Assembly (NCBI GenBank): GCA_037074765.1
Contig: JBAMDO010000578.1
Location: forward strand, 248,001 to 312,000
Origin: Mansonella perstans
Taxonomy: Eukaryota; Nematoda; Chromadorea; Rhabditida; Onchocercidae
Length of the DNA: 64,000 bases
Direction: 5' to 3'
In this document: in pieces, positions 23,964 to 38,200 of the stretch
Layout: each line of letters opens with the position of its first letter
How positions within the stretch are numbered: position 1 is the stretch's first letter
The notes under the pieces: generated by a model
The model's input: only the letters and a program-made list of their open reading frames with translations
What the model was told of the DNA's origin: nothing
The model's database searches: none
Translations under genes and position numbers: made by a program

Positions 23964-26934
23964 ATGACAGCAGTAGGGGGTTGCTACAACACTGTACCTA
24001 ACATGATTCCTGTTTCACTACAAATGCAAGAATTACTACAAGCGTATGGTGTCGAACGGCATATGATGGCATATTTCAACCGGAACGAGCCCAGCAGGTA
24101 TGAAATGTACGATATGCCATGTAAAACAAAGCGTGGTATAATCAATTCAGAGTAAAATTAAAAGATCACTATCTTATGTACCTTTTCAAGATCCTGATAG
24201 TAAAATTTGTGCCACTAATGCTTAGCTTTGAATTGTTGTATTAAAAGTCCTTGAGAGTTTTTATTGAATTAAATTTGCAATTTAAATTCACAATAAGGCA
24301 TGTTATTCGAGAAGCAGCTGAAAATATGAAGCACAACATTGAAATCATAATACTGTAGTTGTTATGCTGTAATTATATGTTATTTAATTATACAATCAAT
24401 GAATGAGAATATTTTTTCAGAATATATGTAAACGCTTATGGACAATTGTACTTCATCGATCTATCTGCTCTTAACCAAACAAGTGGTACTGTCACACAGG
24501 TTAGCCAGTTTAGTATTGGTAAATATTTTTGTATCTTCAAATTCAATCATACTACATTCATGAAGTACGTGGCATAATGAAAGCTTAGATTTAGTATGGA
24601 ATTGATATGTTACCTGTTGTCGAAATGGGAGACGATATGAGAAATGGCGTACAGGTTGTTGTTATTGTTTAGTAATTATTTCGTTGAAAATTATTTTTTC
24701 CTCACAAATTAGTCTTTTTTGTCCGTTTTTTGGCGCTATTGTCGACATTTTAAATTTTTACATTGAGCGAAAAGACAAGCGAAAAAGAAGTATTCACAAC
24801 TATTCTATTTGAATTAAACATATATGTGAATGTTATGATGTGTATGATGGATGAATGTAAATAGAAAAAAGTCGGTGAGTATTTCTATGGACTGAAAGAG
24901 AAGAAATTTTTTTTCATTCTAGAATTTAGCTCTAAAAGCTTGTGAATTAGCTCGAAACAATCCATTCATCCAAGATGACTTAGAAAGTGAACTAAATGAA
25001 GTGATTGAAAGAGTTTCATCAAAACTTGCCGAGGTAAAATTTTCGAAAGTATAAATCTGATAGCATTTAATACTATCATCTTTTGTCTTCAAGATATCAA
25101 ATTTTTAACGATGTTAGTCACTTATCTCTTAGTTGAATTTTACTTATGAAGTGAATTAGCTGTGAAATTCCGAAGAAATAAAATATTTCTGGTAAAATTT
25201 TTTTGCTATCATTGTTTTACTCTGCTAAATTAATTGGGGATTTTTAATTTTTTAGAAACGTAAAAAAAATGACGTTTCCTCAACGACCAAGTCATCAAAT
25301 TGTATAAACAATTCTATGTGGCAAATGTTAACTGATTCTGAACGTGAGCAACTACAGAGAGGTTAGCTTATTGCTGTCACACTGAAATATATATGGAAAT
25401 ATTTCAAGGATAAAGTGATTGGTAGGAACGAATGACCCATACTTTACAACTGTTCATCCGATATGTTACGTATCGTGCTTATTGTTGTTCAACGACCGTA
25501 ATCGTCTGATGGTTGCTAATTAAATAAATATTGGATAAAGATTGGAAGAAGAGAAAATGCAGTATTTGTAATTTCTCAAATTTTCCAACTTTTCAGAGCG
25601 GCGCAGAAGGAATGCATATAAAACTTCGATATGCAAGTCATTTCGCGAAAATAACAGATGTATATATGGCGAAGAATGTGTTTTCGCACATGGCGAAAAA
25701 GAGCTTCGTCTTCCACCGCAGGTAATGTCACGTTTACCTGTTTGAGCAATATGACATGACCAGACTAGGTTGCATGTTTGAAGATGCTAATTGAGAGATG
25801 GGCTTAAATTCCTCAATCTCATGACTGTAGCGCGCATATAGTCCGCTCGAATTGTCGATTAAATCACTGATTACCATGAATGATGCTTCATATTTTTTTT
25901 TTCAGTTCAAACTTTCATATTCTAATTTAAAAAAAAGGAAGGCATCTTACTAACCTTACTTTTAGGCTCATCCGAAATACAAAACTCAATTATGCAATAA
26001 ATTCGCAGTGAAGAATTATTGTCCGTATGGTGCCCGCTGCCAATACATACATCAGCGTGTGGACGAAATATCGAAAGTCAGTGAGGATTCTCACTGTTTG
26101 AATTGTTTTGTATTTAATCAATAAAATCAATTGAATAATCAGTTGATGATATCCAAGTTATTACACTAATCAATTATTATTAATTAAGTTTCTATGAACT
26201 TCACTTATTCCATTTTTAGTTGCATACTAAAAGAAATTCAGGAGAAAATACTGAAAAGAATTATACAACCATACCTTTGCAACATCCTTCTGAACGTCTC
26301 ATTATAAAACGAACAGATAAAAGGTTAGTAGTATCTTTAAGATTTTTATAGCTTTCGCCAATTTATTCAGAAATTAAGAACTGTGAAGTGATGTATTTAT
26401 GTAAGATTGTCTCTTTCTGTCTGTGTCCTCTCTTTGCTTTCAGTGTTGAATGTACTAATTCACCGGTTGCTCTTGGAAATCATTCATCGTTTGATCAACA
26501 TGGTGGTTTTTCCACCTCTCTGACAGGTCCAAACTTCAGCTATGGCGAAGAGCGAGGACAGCCCCCAAAGGTATGTTAAGACTTGGTTCAAGTTAGGCCA
26601 ATAGTGAACAATGTTCTCCAGAAATTACTCCAGTTTTCTTTTTGTAAACAGACATTACAATGGCTATACATCACTTGTTAGTGTTAATGGTATTATAACC
26701 AAAGCAAACTTTGACGTCTGAATTTTACAGGAATCCAGTTTATTTGGTCCTGATTGTTCTGGTTACGATAAGAACGAATTTCATCCTAATATGGGAACAA
26801 TCACAAATAATATTGTTTTAAATCAATTCAATGAACATTTTAACAATATGTATTTCTTTCAGCATTTATGCTTCCTTGTTCTGACTTCTCGGCACTGTTT
26901 TCCTGTGAAATACCATATTTTGGTTGAGTTGTGA
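23964..26934 (+). CDS. Tandem CCCH zinc-finger RNA-binding protein (TTP/OMA/POS type)
   Basis: Nine exons: 23964-24097, 24421-24499, 24923-25033, 25256-25361, 25597-25721, 25966-26076, 26220-26323, 26444-26570 and 26731-26934. Total 1101 nt, 366 aa, phases all consistent. Finger 1 is C155-x8-C164-x5-C170-x3-H174 with lead-in YKTSIC. Finger 2 is C195-x8-C204-x5-C210-x3-H214 with lead-in YKTQLC. There are 20 residues between H174 and C195. This is the tristetraprolin arrangement used in nematodes by OMA-1, POS-1, MEX-5 and relatives to bind AU-rich 3' UTRs in oocytes and early embryos, so cytoplasmic control of maternal mRNA is a fair inference. Outside the fingers there is no recognisable domain. 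The last exon holds a possible 48-nt in-frame intron (26815-26862). The first ATG follows an in-frame upstream gap with no acceptor nearby. Confidence 0.88.
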
Positions 26935-28016
26935 ATGATTTCATTTTTCTGAAAAATACCTCAAGAGTTCTGTCAACTTGTTTCAATAGATAAAAATTTG
27001 GAAATTTCAGGAAAATCGAAGATAATGACAATATATTTTCAAAATCTTGTTTTTCGCGAATTATATCAACCTAATCAAAATGATACGATCCAACACTGCG
27101 AATCATTAATCCGAAAATAATATATATTATTGTTATTATAGTAATATACATATACACATATACAACCATTCTATTGAATTTTAATGAGATATTTAAAATT
27201 TTCACTCATTGTATTTCTTAATTTCATATCTTGAGAATTTTTTGTTGCATTTCTCAAGTGTTACGAAAAGATTCAGGATCAAGACTAATCCAAATTATGC
27301 ACATTATTCGATTTTTTGCAATTCACATCGCTATTCAGATGTCATAACCTTGAACTCTTCAATTTATATGGCACCCGAATTCTTTCGAATATGTTTTGCA
27401 GAATATTTGAATATGCTACGTGATAAATTATAAATTTGAAAGTATTGTTATTCATATCTTATTAGTATGACTAGAAATATATATTAATTTTTAGCTATAT
27501 ATGACAATTGTCTCCTTATATCCGTTTTTAGCAATGTATATGAAACGGTAAGGTAAGGAATTTTATTAGCTTAGTAATTTTGTTGTATGTTTCAAAAAAA
27601 ATTTTCTTATATGTTACGTGGCTTATAAATGGCTTATAAATGATTTTATTATATCAGAATTATTTCCATTATATACTACATAGCTTAGTATTTCTCATCT
27701 CGTAAATATTTTTCAATTTTTCAATCTATTAGTATTATTTTAAAACATTAAAGATATATTATTGATTTACCTTAACCTGTTATTCGCTCTTTTTAATAAT
27801 ATGCCTTCAATTTGTTCTCGTTAGAAATATTTGAATCATGAGATTTTCAGTGAGTGAGTGCTAGTATTTAATTAAATTGTTGTGTTCATTCATCAGAAAA
27901 TTTATTGTTTTTCCTCAAAATTGGAAGATGAGAAACTTGTTAAATTCATTGATTATTATTCATAATAATTCTTTTATCACTGTGTCATGTTATATTATGA
28001 ATTCATAGCATTGTTT
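26935..28016. other. 3' flank of the CCCH gene
   Basis: Very AT-rich. A 74-codon plus ORF at 27209-27433 is open but lacks motifs and splice support; it is probably 3' UTR or chance. Nothing else seen. Confidence 0.5.
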
Positions 28017-28499
28017 TTATTCCATGAGTTCATTTATGTTTCTCTCTTGCTTGCATCCGACAGTTTTATGAATTGTTGTTGAGATTTTACGATTAACTTC
28101 ACCAAGATGCCCTTCTTTATATAAATTAGAAAAATTGTTTTCCGCATCATATTCAGTTACTGCGTTCGGTGAATTATAATAGCGAAACTTTATAGTAGAC
28201 TTTTCTAGATCGCCATGTCGCATTGTTTGGACTAAAGATCAAAAAGTGGCACCATCGGCAATGTTTGAAATACTTCGAGAATTGAAGTTTCAGTTTTTTT
28301 TCTGTAATTGAAGCAATTGAAGTTTACTGCAAGGAGAGATTTATTTGTGATTCATCGTGTAAATTAAAAATGCCCTGAAGAAATGCGCTAGTGAACAAGC
28401 AAACAAGCAAACTAGAATATTTGATAGGGAACAATTTACCCAATCCTTTTACTTGTTTTCTTGCTGCCTCTCCAAATTTTCGATCTATGTAATAATCTT
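28017..28499 (-). CDS. Orphan exon pair, C-terminal end of an unknown protein
   Basis: Two coding-like exons on the minus strand join in phase. 28440-28499 follows a TTAG acceptor and encodes DYYIDRKFGEAARKQVKGL. 28017-28231 follows a TTTAG acceptor and contains MRHGDLEKSTIKFRYY and NLYKEGHLGEVNRKIS, ending at TAA. Composition (E, K, N, G, R balanced) is protein-like for a genome this AT-rich. The 5' exons were not found. It might be the end of a small independent gene downstream of the receptor kinase, or a distal tail of that kinase. No family recognised. Confidence 0.35.
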
Positions 28500-29206
28500 C
28501 TAACAAGATTCTCTTAAGTCAATGCTTATGACAAAATGGATTATTTTATTTGTACAAAAGATTATAAAGAAATTCTTGAGTCCAGGAGAGAAAGATCGAT
28601 GAACAAGCGGATTTCTTTTTCTGGTTAAGTAATAAGGAAGAAAAGAAAGAACCATCGGTGGTAAATTTCATCTTTGGTCATGTCGACTTATTCTGAGCAA
28701 TGATGAGGAAGGAAACGTTTAGAAAGAGACGTTTCGAAGACAAATCCGTTAATGGAAGAGAAAGAGAAAGTTTGTGCTAATGTTCTACCCCATGTATCAA
28801 AAATAAGGGAAGAAGATAAATTTAAAAGAAATAACTTATTGAGATGGAACAGAACAATTAAAATCAGTTCAATCTTCAAAACTGTAATTTATTCTCTATC
28901 TAAATTATACTGCACCTTAAATTATTCATTCAAGAAGTGTTTTAAGCATTTGATTAATCTAACCTATTAATCCTATGTTTACTAACCTTAGTCAATCAAT
29001 AAAAGCAAGAATATTCGGATGGTTTTATTGCTTAAATCTGCATCAACATTTATTCAGTTTGCTTGAAATTCTTTATCTAATCTATCCGTGCTTCTGTGAG
29101 CCATTGCTGATAACACTTCTATCCCAAACAGTTCCATTACTGCATGCTGTTGTTGATGTTTTATCACTGTAATCTTCCTGTAATCTTCCTGTCTATTGAA
29201 GCAGCA
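28500..29206. other. Unclear stretch with one coding-like segment
   Basis: On the minus strand 29054-29166 follows a GATTACAG acceptor and stays open for 37 codons (starting IKHQQQHAVMELF) to a TGA. It could be an alternative last exon of the receptor kinase upstream. The rest (28500-29053) shows no supported exon. Confidence 0.35.
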
Positions 29207-32200
29207 TTATTGAACACATCTTTTCATCTTTTCGACTTCAGGCATCTCAATTGCCGAATCGTTTTCTACCGTCTCCTTAGTATCTTTCTATAAAAATAAA
29301 ATTCTAATCGATCAAATTGGAAAAAAAAAAATTCATAATTTTCTAACGTTTAAAAGAAGATCTTTAAAAGGAGATAAATCTGTAAAGCGTTGGAGGAGGA
29401 GGGAAGGGAAGGTGGATAAAGGTTAATTAGAAAAGTTAACATAGTTATGTTCGATGAGAAATGGGAACTCAGAAATAAGACATTGAAGATTGTGGAGATA
29501 AAGATGAAAAAGCAGTTGCATAGCTATCGAATCGATTCGCTTAAGAGCTCGATATCCTTGTCCTTTGAGTACGAACATTTAAAATTTGATTTGATATTAA
29601 TAAATACTTCGTGTGGATATTTAAGTCCAAAGTTATATTTGGAAGGGCAGCAGCTAAAAAACTAAGGATCCAATGAACAAAGAATCATACCAAAATATCC
29701 GTATCATATATTACATTATAATAGTCCCGTTGGTTGTCTAGTTTTAGATATGAATATTGATCTGTAATATCTTCCAGCTGACTGGCTAATTTCTGTCGAA
29801 TAGTTCCAAAATCAGGTCTTAACGAAGGTTCCTGTGCCCAGCAACTGCGCATTACTTCATAGCTAAAAATTCCATATATTTTTATTTTTATTTTTATCTA
29901 GCGAAATGATATTGGTCTTTAAACCCCTCTTTCCTCTTTCAAAAATAAAAAAAATTTTTTCTCTCGAAAATAAAGGAATTGGTGTTTTTTGGTATTCGAT
30001 GTTTTTTTTTTCAAAAATAAAAAATCCTTCTACTTTCTAAGATTGATACATTTTCGGCGATATGATTTTTCTTAAATTAAGCTAAATTTACTAATTGTTG
30101 GGGCAATTATCCGGTTGATCCATTCGCCCACCAGCATCCAAATGTTCCAACATATCATCAGGTTGTATGCCTGGATACGGTGAACCGCCAAGTGTAATTA
30201 TTTCAAACATTAATATACCGAATGACCAACTGAAATTTGGATTATATTTATTCGAAGTCTGAAATGTTTCAGCTACTAATCAGCAAAAAGAAGGAAAAAA
30301 GAAGCATTCCCAAAAAAAAAATCAATGTAGTTCTATGGATTATGTATCAAATCAACACATCTACGTATCAGAACACTGATCTATGTCATATGTCATAATC
30401 ATATAATATATTCGGCCTATCTTCGCACTTGAAAAATTTGTAAAAAATTTTATGCTAACACATCTGATTGCGTAGTGAATTCATAATGCTTGATAGCCTC
30501 TGGGCTCATCCATTTCACTGGTAGTCGTCCACCCTTACTCTTGTAATTAGCGCAATCTCGATAAACATATCGACATAAGCCAAAATCACCAATTTTAGCA
30601 TTAGTCTTATCATGTACCAATATATTACGTGCTGCTACATCTCGATGTACGAAACCTTTCTGGCTGAGATATTCCTTCAAAAATAGTTCTTCCTATTAAT
30701 TACACTTATATTGTTCAAATTAAAATTAAAAATCGAAATTTGATCTGCAATGATTAGAAGCATCAAATATTGATATTACTTTTCCTCTTTGTGCCATTGA
30801 TGAAATTGAGATATTTTTTGCTTGAAAATTACATATACAAAAAATGAAAAGAATGAATTAAATAAAGTCCTAAAATTAAATATGACACTTACCAATCCAT
30901 AACTGATCTGAACAGCAAACATCAATAACTGTTTAAGTGTTATCACCAAATCCGAATTTATCTTTTCATTTAAATTCAGCCCATCGTAATCGATCCCCAT
31001 TTCAGTGAGCTGAAAAAAGAAGTAATCGTAATATTCTCTATCATTTAATGCTATCAACATTTAATCACGCATGCATGATTCAACTGAGAATATGGTTTAT
31101 AATTAACAAATCTCAATGCGAACTGATGATTTATTTGTAACATGCATCTTCTTCATTTCCTTCATTGTGCCGGAAGTGACCCCTCAGTAAATTTTTCCCG
31201 CTTGAGATTCGGGAGGAAAACCATCTCTTTCCATATTTAAATCATAATACTTTTTCATTTGAACTGATCACAACCTTGATCATATAAGCACATCGTTTCC
31301 TCAGGAAATGCAATAGATCGCCATCCGAGCAATATTCAACAATCAAGCAATAAGGTTCTGTTTCTGTGATACATGCCAACATATTGACCAATCTTTCGTG
31401 ATAACCCAACGTTTTCATCAAGGAAATTTCCTTGAGGAATTCGCTTTTCGATAGCTGATCGGCATATTCTGCAACAATTTTAAATTATCACTGTAAATTT
31501 GATTATCAATTGTGTTGTCAGCGACTCAATTTGTAGCAAGATAAAAGTACGGAATTTTATCCATGTTTTTATACGCAATGGTGTATATGTCTCAAAAAAA
31601 TTCTTATCATCGTATACATAATGGTTGAAATAACTTTAAGAAATAAAAGTCACTGATAACAAACAGTGTCATCTGGATAATGAAATTAAATTGAGAAGTT
31701 AAAATGAATATGACTTCGATACTAAGAAGGCTTATTGGTACACACAATGATGACAAAGCATAGAAAGATGAAGCTATATTAAATTAATGAATGAATGCCA
31801 AATACATCGAAAGAAACTAGCAGTTATGATAAGGAGCCTGTATATATTTGAAATCATAAGAGATATTTTACTTGGGAAATGGGAAAAAAGAAGATATTCG
31901 AAAAAAGAATGGTTTTTTTCTTGAAATTCTCCTGTAGAGTGAAAAGTTGGAATTACAAATAAAATTCACTAGCAGTAAAGGTTTCATATTGTTTCAGTGC
32001 ATTCAGGATATGTAATACATTCCATAGCGTCTAGAAAACTTTCGTACTGTTCATAGATATATTTATTTGAGTTTATACAAAAATTCCAACTTTTCACTTT
32101 AGAAGAGAATTTCGAGGAGAATGTTGGTAAAGAAAAATGTTGTAAAATTGATGAAATCAATAATTGAAATCTCAAATAATGCCAAATGAAATTGAAGCGT

Positions 32201-35200
32201 TAATTAGGAAATTTTTAATTACATCATTTCAGTATCTTTTCATAACCCTTCCTTTCAGGTCACGATAAACTATCAGAGAAGCGTAATAAGCTTACGATTG
32301 GCTTATGCGAATAATATGCTAATATTCTTTCTTACCTAACAACTTTTTCACGGCGACATCACAGTTTTCGGCTCTCATCAGATTAATACCCAGAATAGAC
32401 TGAGCATTCTTGTTACCTTTCGCAATACCGATCAGTCGACCTTTGTAAACCGATCCAAATGCACCCGAACCAAGTTTGTGATCATCATAAATGATGAGAT
32501 TTCGGCGCTCCAATTCCCAAATATCCTGTCTGCATATATTATACCATCATAATATCTGTTATTAGTTTATTTCTTCCAACCATGGATTCCTTATCCATCT
32601 GTACCAAATTTTTTCCCTAATATTAACTACTGGTAGAAAAGATTACTGCTTAGTTTCTATAAAATAGAAAGTTGATTTGATCAGTATCACAAAAAAAAGA
32701 GAAAATAAGTCTGCAAAGCTACACTTGATATAAACAAAGTGGTCCTACAAAGCTCTAGTGATAATCTGAACATTGCTAATCATTCACTGGCTAAAGCTCT
32801 AATCATCTGCTGAGAAATTCGGATTAAACGCTAGAAACATTTCTTTGTCTATTGAATATATGCCTTGAGGATGTCTGTCCCAAAATTTCATGTCTAAGCT
32901 CTTAGAAATGAAAATTTTTTTATAAAAAATTTCATTTCGAATTATATGTTTCTGTTTTTCTATAGTTTATTAAATTTCAGCCTATTTAAATTTTGATACT
33001 TCAATTGATCTTATCATTTCCTCAATGTCTATTTACCCAATTAGATGAAATATTACGTCAGTGACAACGTCAGGGATCTCTTAGAAAATGGCAATTCATT
33101 CCAAAAGTTTAACTGTAACTAACTTCTTTGGTAAATTAGTATATCTTAAGTCATTTTTGTATTTCATATGTTCAAGCTTTAGCTGATGCATTTTGATTTT
33201 GGCATTTTGCTTTCGTTGAAACCAAATAAATGTGCCAAAAAGAAGCAACAAAAGAGTTGCTGTACTTGCAGCAATGACTCCCATTAATAAGCCTTGACGA
33301 TGTTTCTTAAATACTGAAAATACCATTTACAAGTAAAAATAAGAAAATTTTACAAACAATAAAAATTCATTCATCTCATTTGGAGTTTAAGATGAATTAT
33401 ATGAATAGATAGGCAAGCAATAAAAGATAAGTCCTTTTTTCCTAACAATTCTCATTTTCAAATACATTGGAAATGATTGTTATAAAAATAAAGCATTATT
33501 TAAAAGACTAATAAAAGTGATGATAATTTCCGATGATAACTACGAGTAAAAGCACTTTCATATCGTTCCTGTACAAAAAATAAACATGAAATTATAAACC
33601 TTTGGAGTCGATGAATATCTTATTGGCCTTTGACTTCATGCCTAGCGCAACACCACTCACTTCCGGATATGTCAAATTATGAGGATCAATAACAGCGCAG
33701 ATTGTTACACCATATAGCTTATTCATTCGCAGATTTGTTATTATTATCGATTCATTTACAAGGTTTAATTTCAACTGATAAAATGCAAGGTTTAATTAAA
33801 GCAAGAAAAAGTAAAATCGGCAGCATTCATTTAATTAATTTGATAAATAAAAGTGCAGACACCAATCTTATTAAAACCTTCAACTTTTAAAGTTGAAAGT
33901 TGTTCGATTAAATCAAGTTTAAAGTTTACCGCACATGTTCCATTACTATTAAGTTTCGGACAGTTTGTCGCATTACCCAAAATACTGCGCATATTAACAC
34001 CAAGCAACTCTACCTGTAACTTATAGCATTTATTTTAAAAAAAAAAAAAAACTTTTCAACTGCGTTGTCTTTATCGCAAATAGAATGAATAAAATGATTT
34101 TAAAAGTGACACAATTTTTCAGATGTGAAGTAAAATCTGCAAACAGTGAGATAGTATATGCAAAAACATATTATGAAAGGTGTGGAATCAGTAAACTAAT
34201 GATAGATGATCCAGTTAATGATACTGAATACTTATACGTAATTTCTTTTTTATCTTTGACGTAAGATATTGGAGAATAAAGGAAATAGTGCTCGAATATT
34301 TGAAACAGCGAAGTTAATTATGAGCATTTACTTAGCAAAAGAAGCTAACATCAATTTCTCGATCAAATGGTTCAGCATCACCATAAAAAGCCACAAAATA
34401 GAGCGGTTTTTTGTTCAACAACGTGGATCGGAACGTCACGTTGACAGTTATGTTGCTGTTTATATCATCTGGATCGATATGGCCGTTAAGAATCTGATAA
34501 TTAAATGCTTCTACCTGACCACACATTGGTGGATGATGTATTAATGGGCTATCGTTACATGGACTGTTCTTTACGGTAGCACAATCTAAAATAGGATATT
34601 CAAATTTCCGCGATTAATCAAAAATGACAAATTGTTTTTTAACTGATAAAATCACTTAATCATTTAAACTTGGTCATAATATATAAAATATATTTGAATT
34701 TTTGGGAAAAATTCAAGAAGGGAATTGTAATAAAAATTCTTTCAATTTAAAAAAACACAAATCAATGTTGGAATCTACTTATTGCATTAAATTCACATAT
34801 CAAAATTCAATTGCTTAATTTGAATCTAGCGTCAAATTAATTCATCGAACTTTGTCCTTTCAAAGTTATCGATTCGAATTTTTCAGTCATTACAGGTAAA
34901 ATACTATAGACAAACATAAACACTAACTTATTTTTAATGGTTTCATTGAATTTTGATTGAAATCGTTGTTTGTCTTTGTGGTACCACATCGATAACTCTG
35001 AACTCCACTAACATGATATAAGAATTGACATTTACGATACATCAAATCTGCTCCAAATTCAGCAACCAAAGTTCTTTGTTCTTCAGCCCTCTCCTAAAAA
35101 TAAATTTTCGTGTTTTTTACGCAGTTAACAAATATCATGTCTTCAGTCATAATATTTAATGAATAGAATTAATAGTCATGTATTTCCGATTTTTGTTAAA

Positions 35201-38200
35201 AATGTCAGAACTTTTTTGAAATTTCAGTTGAAATTGAAATGATAATCAGAACTTTTTTGAAATTTCAGTTGAAATTGAAATGATAGAAAGTTCTTTTTAA
35301 AAAAGTATGAAAATAAAACTGACGAATTCTGGCGCTGGCACTGCTCTCGACAGATCGGGAATATTGCAGCTTACCATATGGAAGAGTAAATCTACCTTTA
35401 TATCCTTTTCACCTAACGGCCAATCTGAAACCGAAAAATCTGAGTCATTAGCGTTATTTAAACGTCAACAAATATAATGACTTGAGACCTGAACTTGTTT
35501 CCAGCAGATCTGTGCAATATATGGGAATTTTAGGTGAAGATGTCAAAATGATTAATTTTGTATAATAATTTGTAGGTAAGTTACATTGCTTTGAGATTTG
35601 TTGGAAACATTTTCAGTGAAAAAATTAAAATAATCAAATTATTTTCCAATTATCGAATTATACTTATTAATTAATTCCAATGCAAATACGGAAGTTTCAA
35701 AAACAGTGTTGCGCTGCAGCTACAAATTAAAACATATTTACTGTATTTTGGTGTTGCATATTGTAAAGCTAATTTGATTGTCCCGTTGGAATAGTAACCA
35801 CTTTCGCTGAACGACTGATTCTGCAAAAATCAGTTTTTAGTGATCATGAAATAATCACCATGAGCTGTGGAAAACTTTCGGAATATAGGGTCATTTATAA
35901 TTCACGGCTGATTAAAGCGTCCACATCACTGCAGCTTCAGTCAAATATGAAAGTGTCAATTTTGCTTGCATTAGTTTTGATTCATTAGTTTCAAAAGCAT
36001 AGAAATATATTAAGATAACCAAAGAAATATTTCAGATTAACTGAAGTAGATTCACAGAAATAGAAAAGTGATAGTATGAAGATTATTTTGTTTCATATTT
36101 GTTTAGGCATAATGAGTCAAGTATAATTATATAAGAATGATGTCGGTATATTCTAAAAAATATATTGTGACATGCTGTAAATTATCTCTGTTAACTTAAT
36201 AATGTAAGGTCATCGTGATATCATTGGATGTGGTAAACAAACTTCCATAATATTGGATACATGCTGTAAATTATCTTCCATAACTTCATAAGAAGCTCGA
36301 ACAAGGAGTCAAGAACTAATCCAATTCAATTCAACAGTCCTACAACGCTCTTCTTCATACAAAGTGTGGACTTCGGTTCTGTTCATCTCAGTACTACTTC
36401 TCAATAAGAAAGAATTTAATGTCCTCTGCTAATTCTAATTCTAGAAAATTATCCTTTGTTAGTCAATAAACTATTATTCCAAACGATCCGTCTAAGCAAA
36501 TAATATGATCTGACGCAAACTGACGCAAATTTTAGGAAAATAGGATCATTTATCGTCAAACTTAACTCTCAATAAATACACAGCAGGTTGTTACTTAACT
36601 ATAAGGCCAGCAAACTCTCAGCATTCAGGTTTTTTATTTTAGAATTAGGCAGTAACGAAGCTTTACTTACGATGTATTCCATAGAATGAACGGTTAAATT
36701 CTGGACAATTTCAGGTGATGCTGCAGGAATTTCCACCAGATCGCTGAAATTGCTTACTCCGCCACTTGTCACTGATGCAAGTCGGAATAGCAATGAATCA
36801 CAAAAGTTTATCTCAGATTTCGTATAATTCAGCAGCGATGTTGTGTTTATCAGCTAAAAATGAGATAAAAAATAAAATTCATTCGTTCTTTTTTCACATT
36901 TCAGACCAAACAAATCTGCTTGGTCCGAAATGTGTTTGGTAGATAATTACAACATAAACAAAATTTTCAAATTTGAAAACTTTAATTTTTGACTTCAAAA
37001 TTCAGAAAATTTTAAAAAGATAACATAAAACAGAATATTGTAACAGATCATTAAATTGAAAATTAAAAGCTTACCAAATGTTCAAATTTCACTTCCCACC
37101 AAAATTAAATAAATGAATAATAATTTAATAAATGTAAGGACAATAAATGATATGTGACAAAATATATTTGATAGTCAGTTCTTAATTTAGACTCCTATTT
37201 TATTGCATCTTGCAATCCAATATCGGACTCTCATTATGACATTTCCCGTTTGCGGTTTCGAAATAATATTCCCTTTAATTTGATGTAGCAAAATTAACTA
37301 TCATATAAAAAGAAAAAGTTATGTGAACAATATTAAATTTCTTAAGGCTCATGAAAAATGATTTTGTTCAATGCTTAACAATCACGGTTAAACTTACGAA
37401 TTTCTGGTTATACTTATTATCTGGTTTTTTCATCATTTCCAACAAGTACAACGTTCCATTACCATCCCATGTAATATTGATGGAATAAGAGGGTGTATAC
37501 ATCCATTTAATATGCTTGGGTATTTCCGGTTCTGGTCCTTCATTTAAGTTCCCACCGCATGTCTTCCAGCAAAATTCATTATCTCGAACGTTATCACTCT
37601 ATAAAAGTTTAACATCAGCCAATAAACTTTAACAAGTTTTCCTGTAAAACTTTCTCCATTTTTTATTGTAATTTTGAAATGCTATCATTTTGCAAAATTT
37701 TATTGTTATTTTTTATGACTATTGTGCTCAATCACTGCCGAACACTTTTCTCCTTGAAATCATTTAAATTATTTATTAAGTGAAATTTAGCCTCAATTAT
37801 TCTTCGCCGAATATGTCATCCATAATAATCAGAGATGCAATAAAAGCAATTATTGCAAAGATGTAAAAAAATAAAATCAAAATTGAAATGATAGAATAAT
37901 TAAAAAACATTCAATGTCTTAAAGTAACAAAAATATAAATTTCTATATTCATTAAATACTTTCTCGACGTTTAGAATAGCTAGTAAAAAATATTTTTTAC
38001 TTATAACACTTACACAGTCTGAAAAAAAAACTTACGCAAGGATCATTTGCTATGTTTTTCTTGCAATGCTCTTCACAAAAGTCTGAAGATTGCTGAAAAA
38101 TTGTTGTAATAATTGCTTCTTTCTCTTTTGCTGAATAATTTTAATTACGGTTTCATCTTAACGAAATAATATAGCCTTACAAAAAAAAAGGAAAAAAAAA

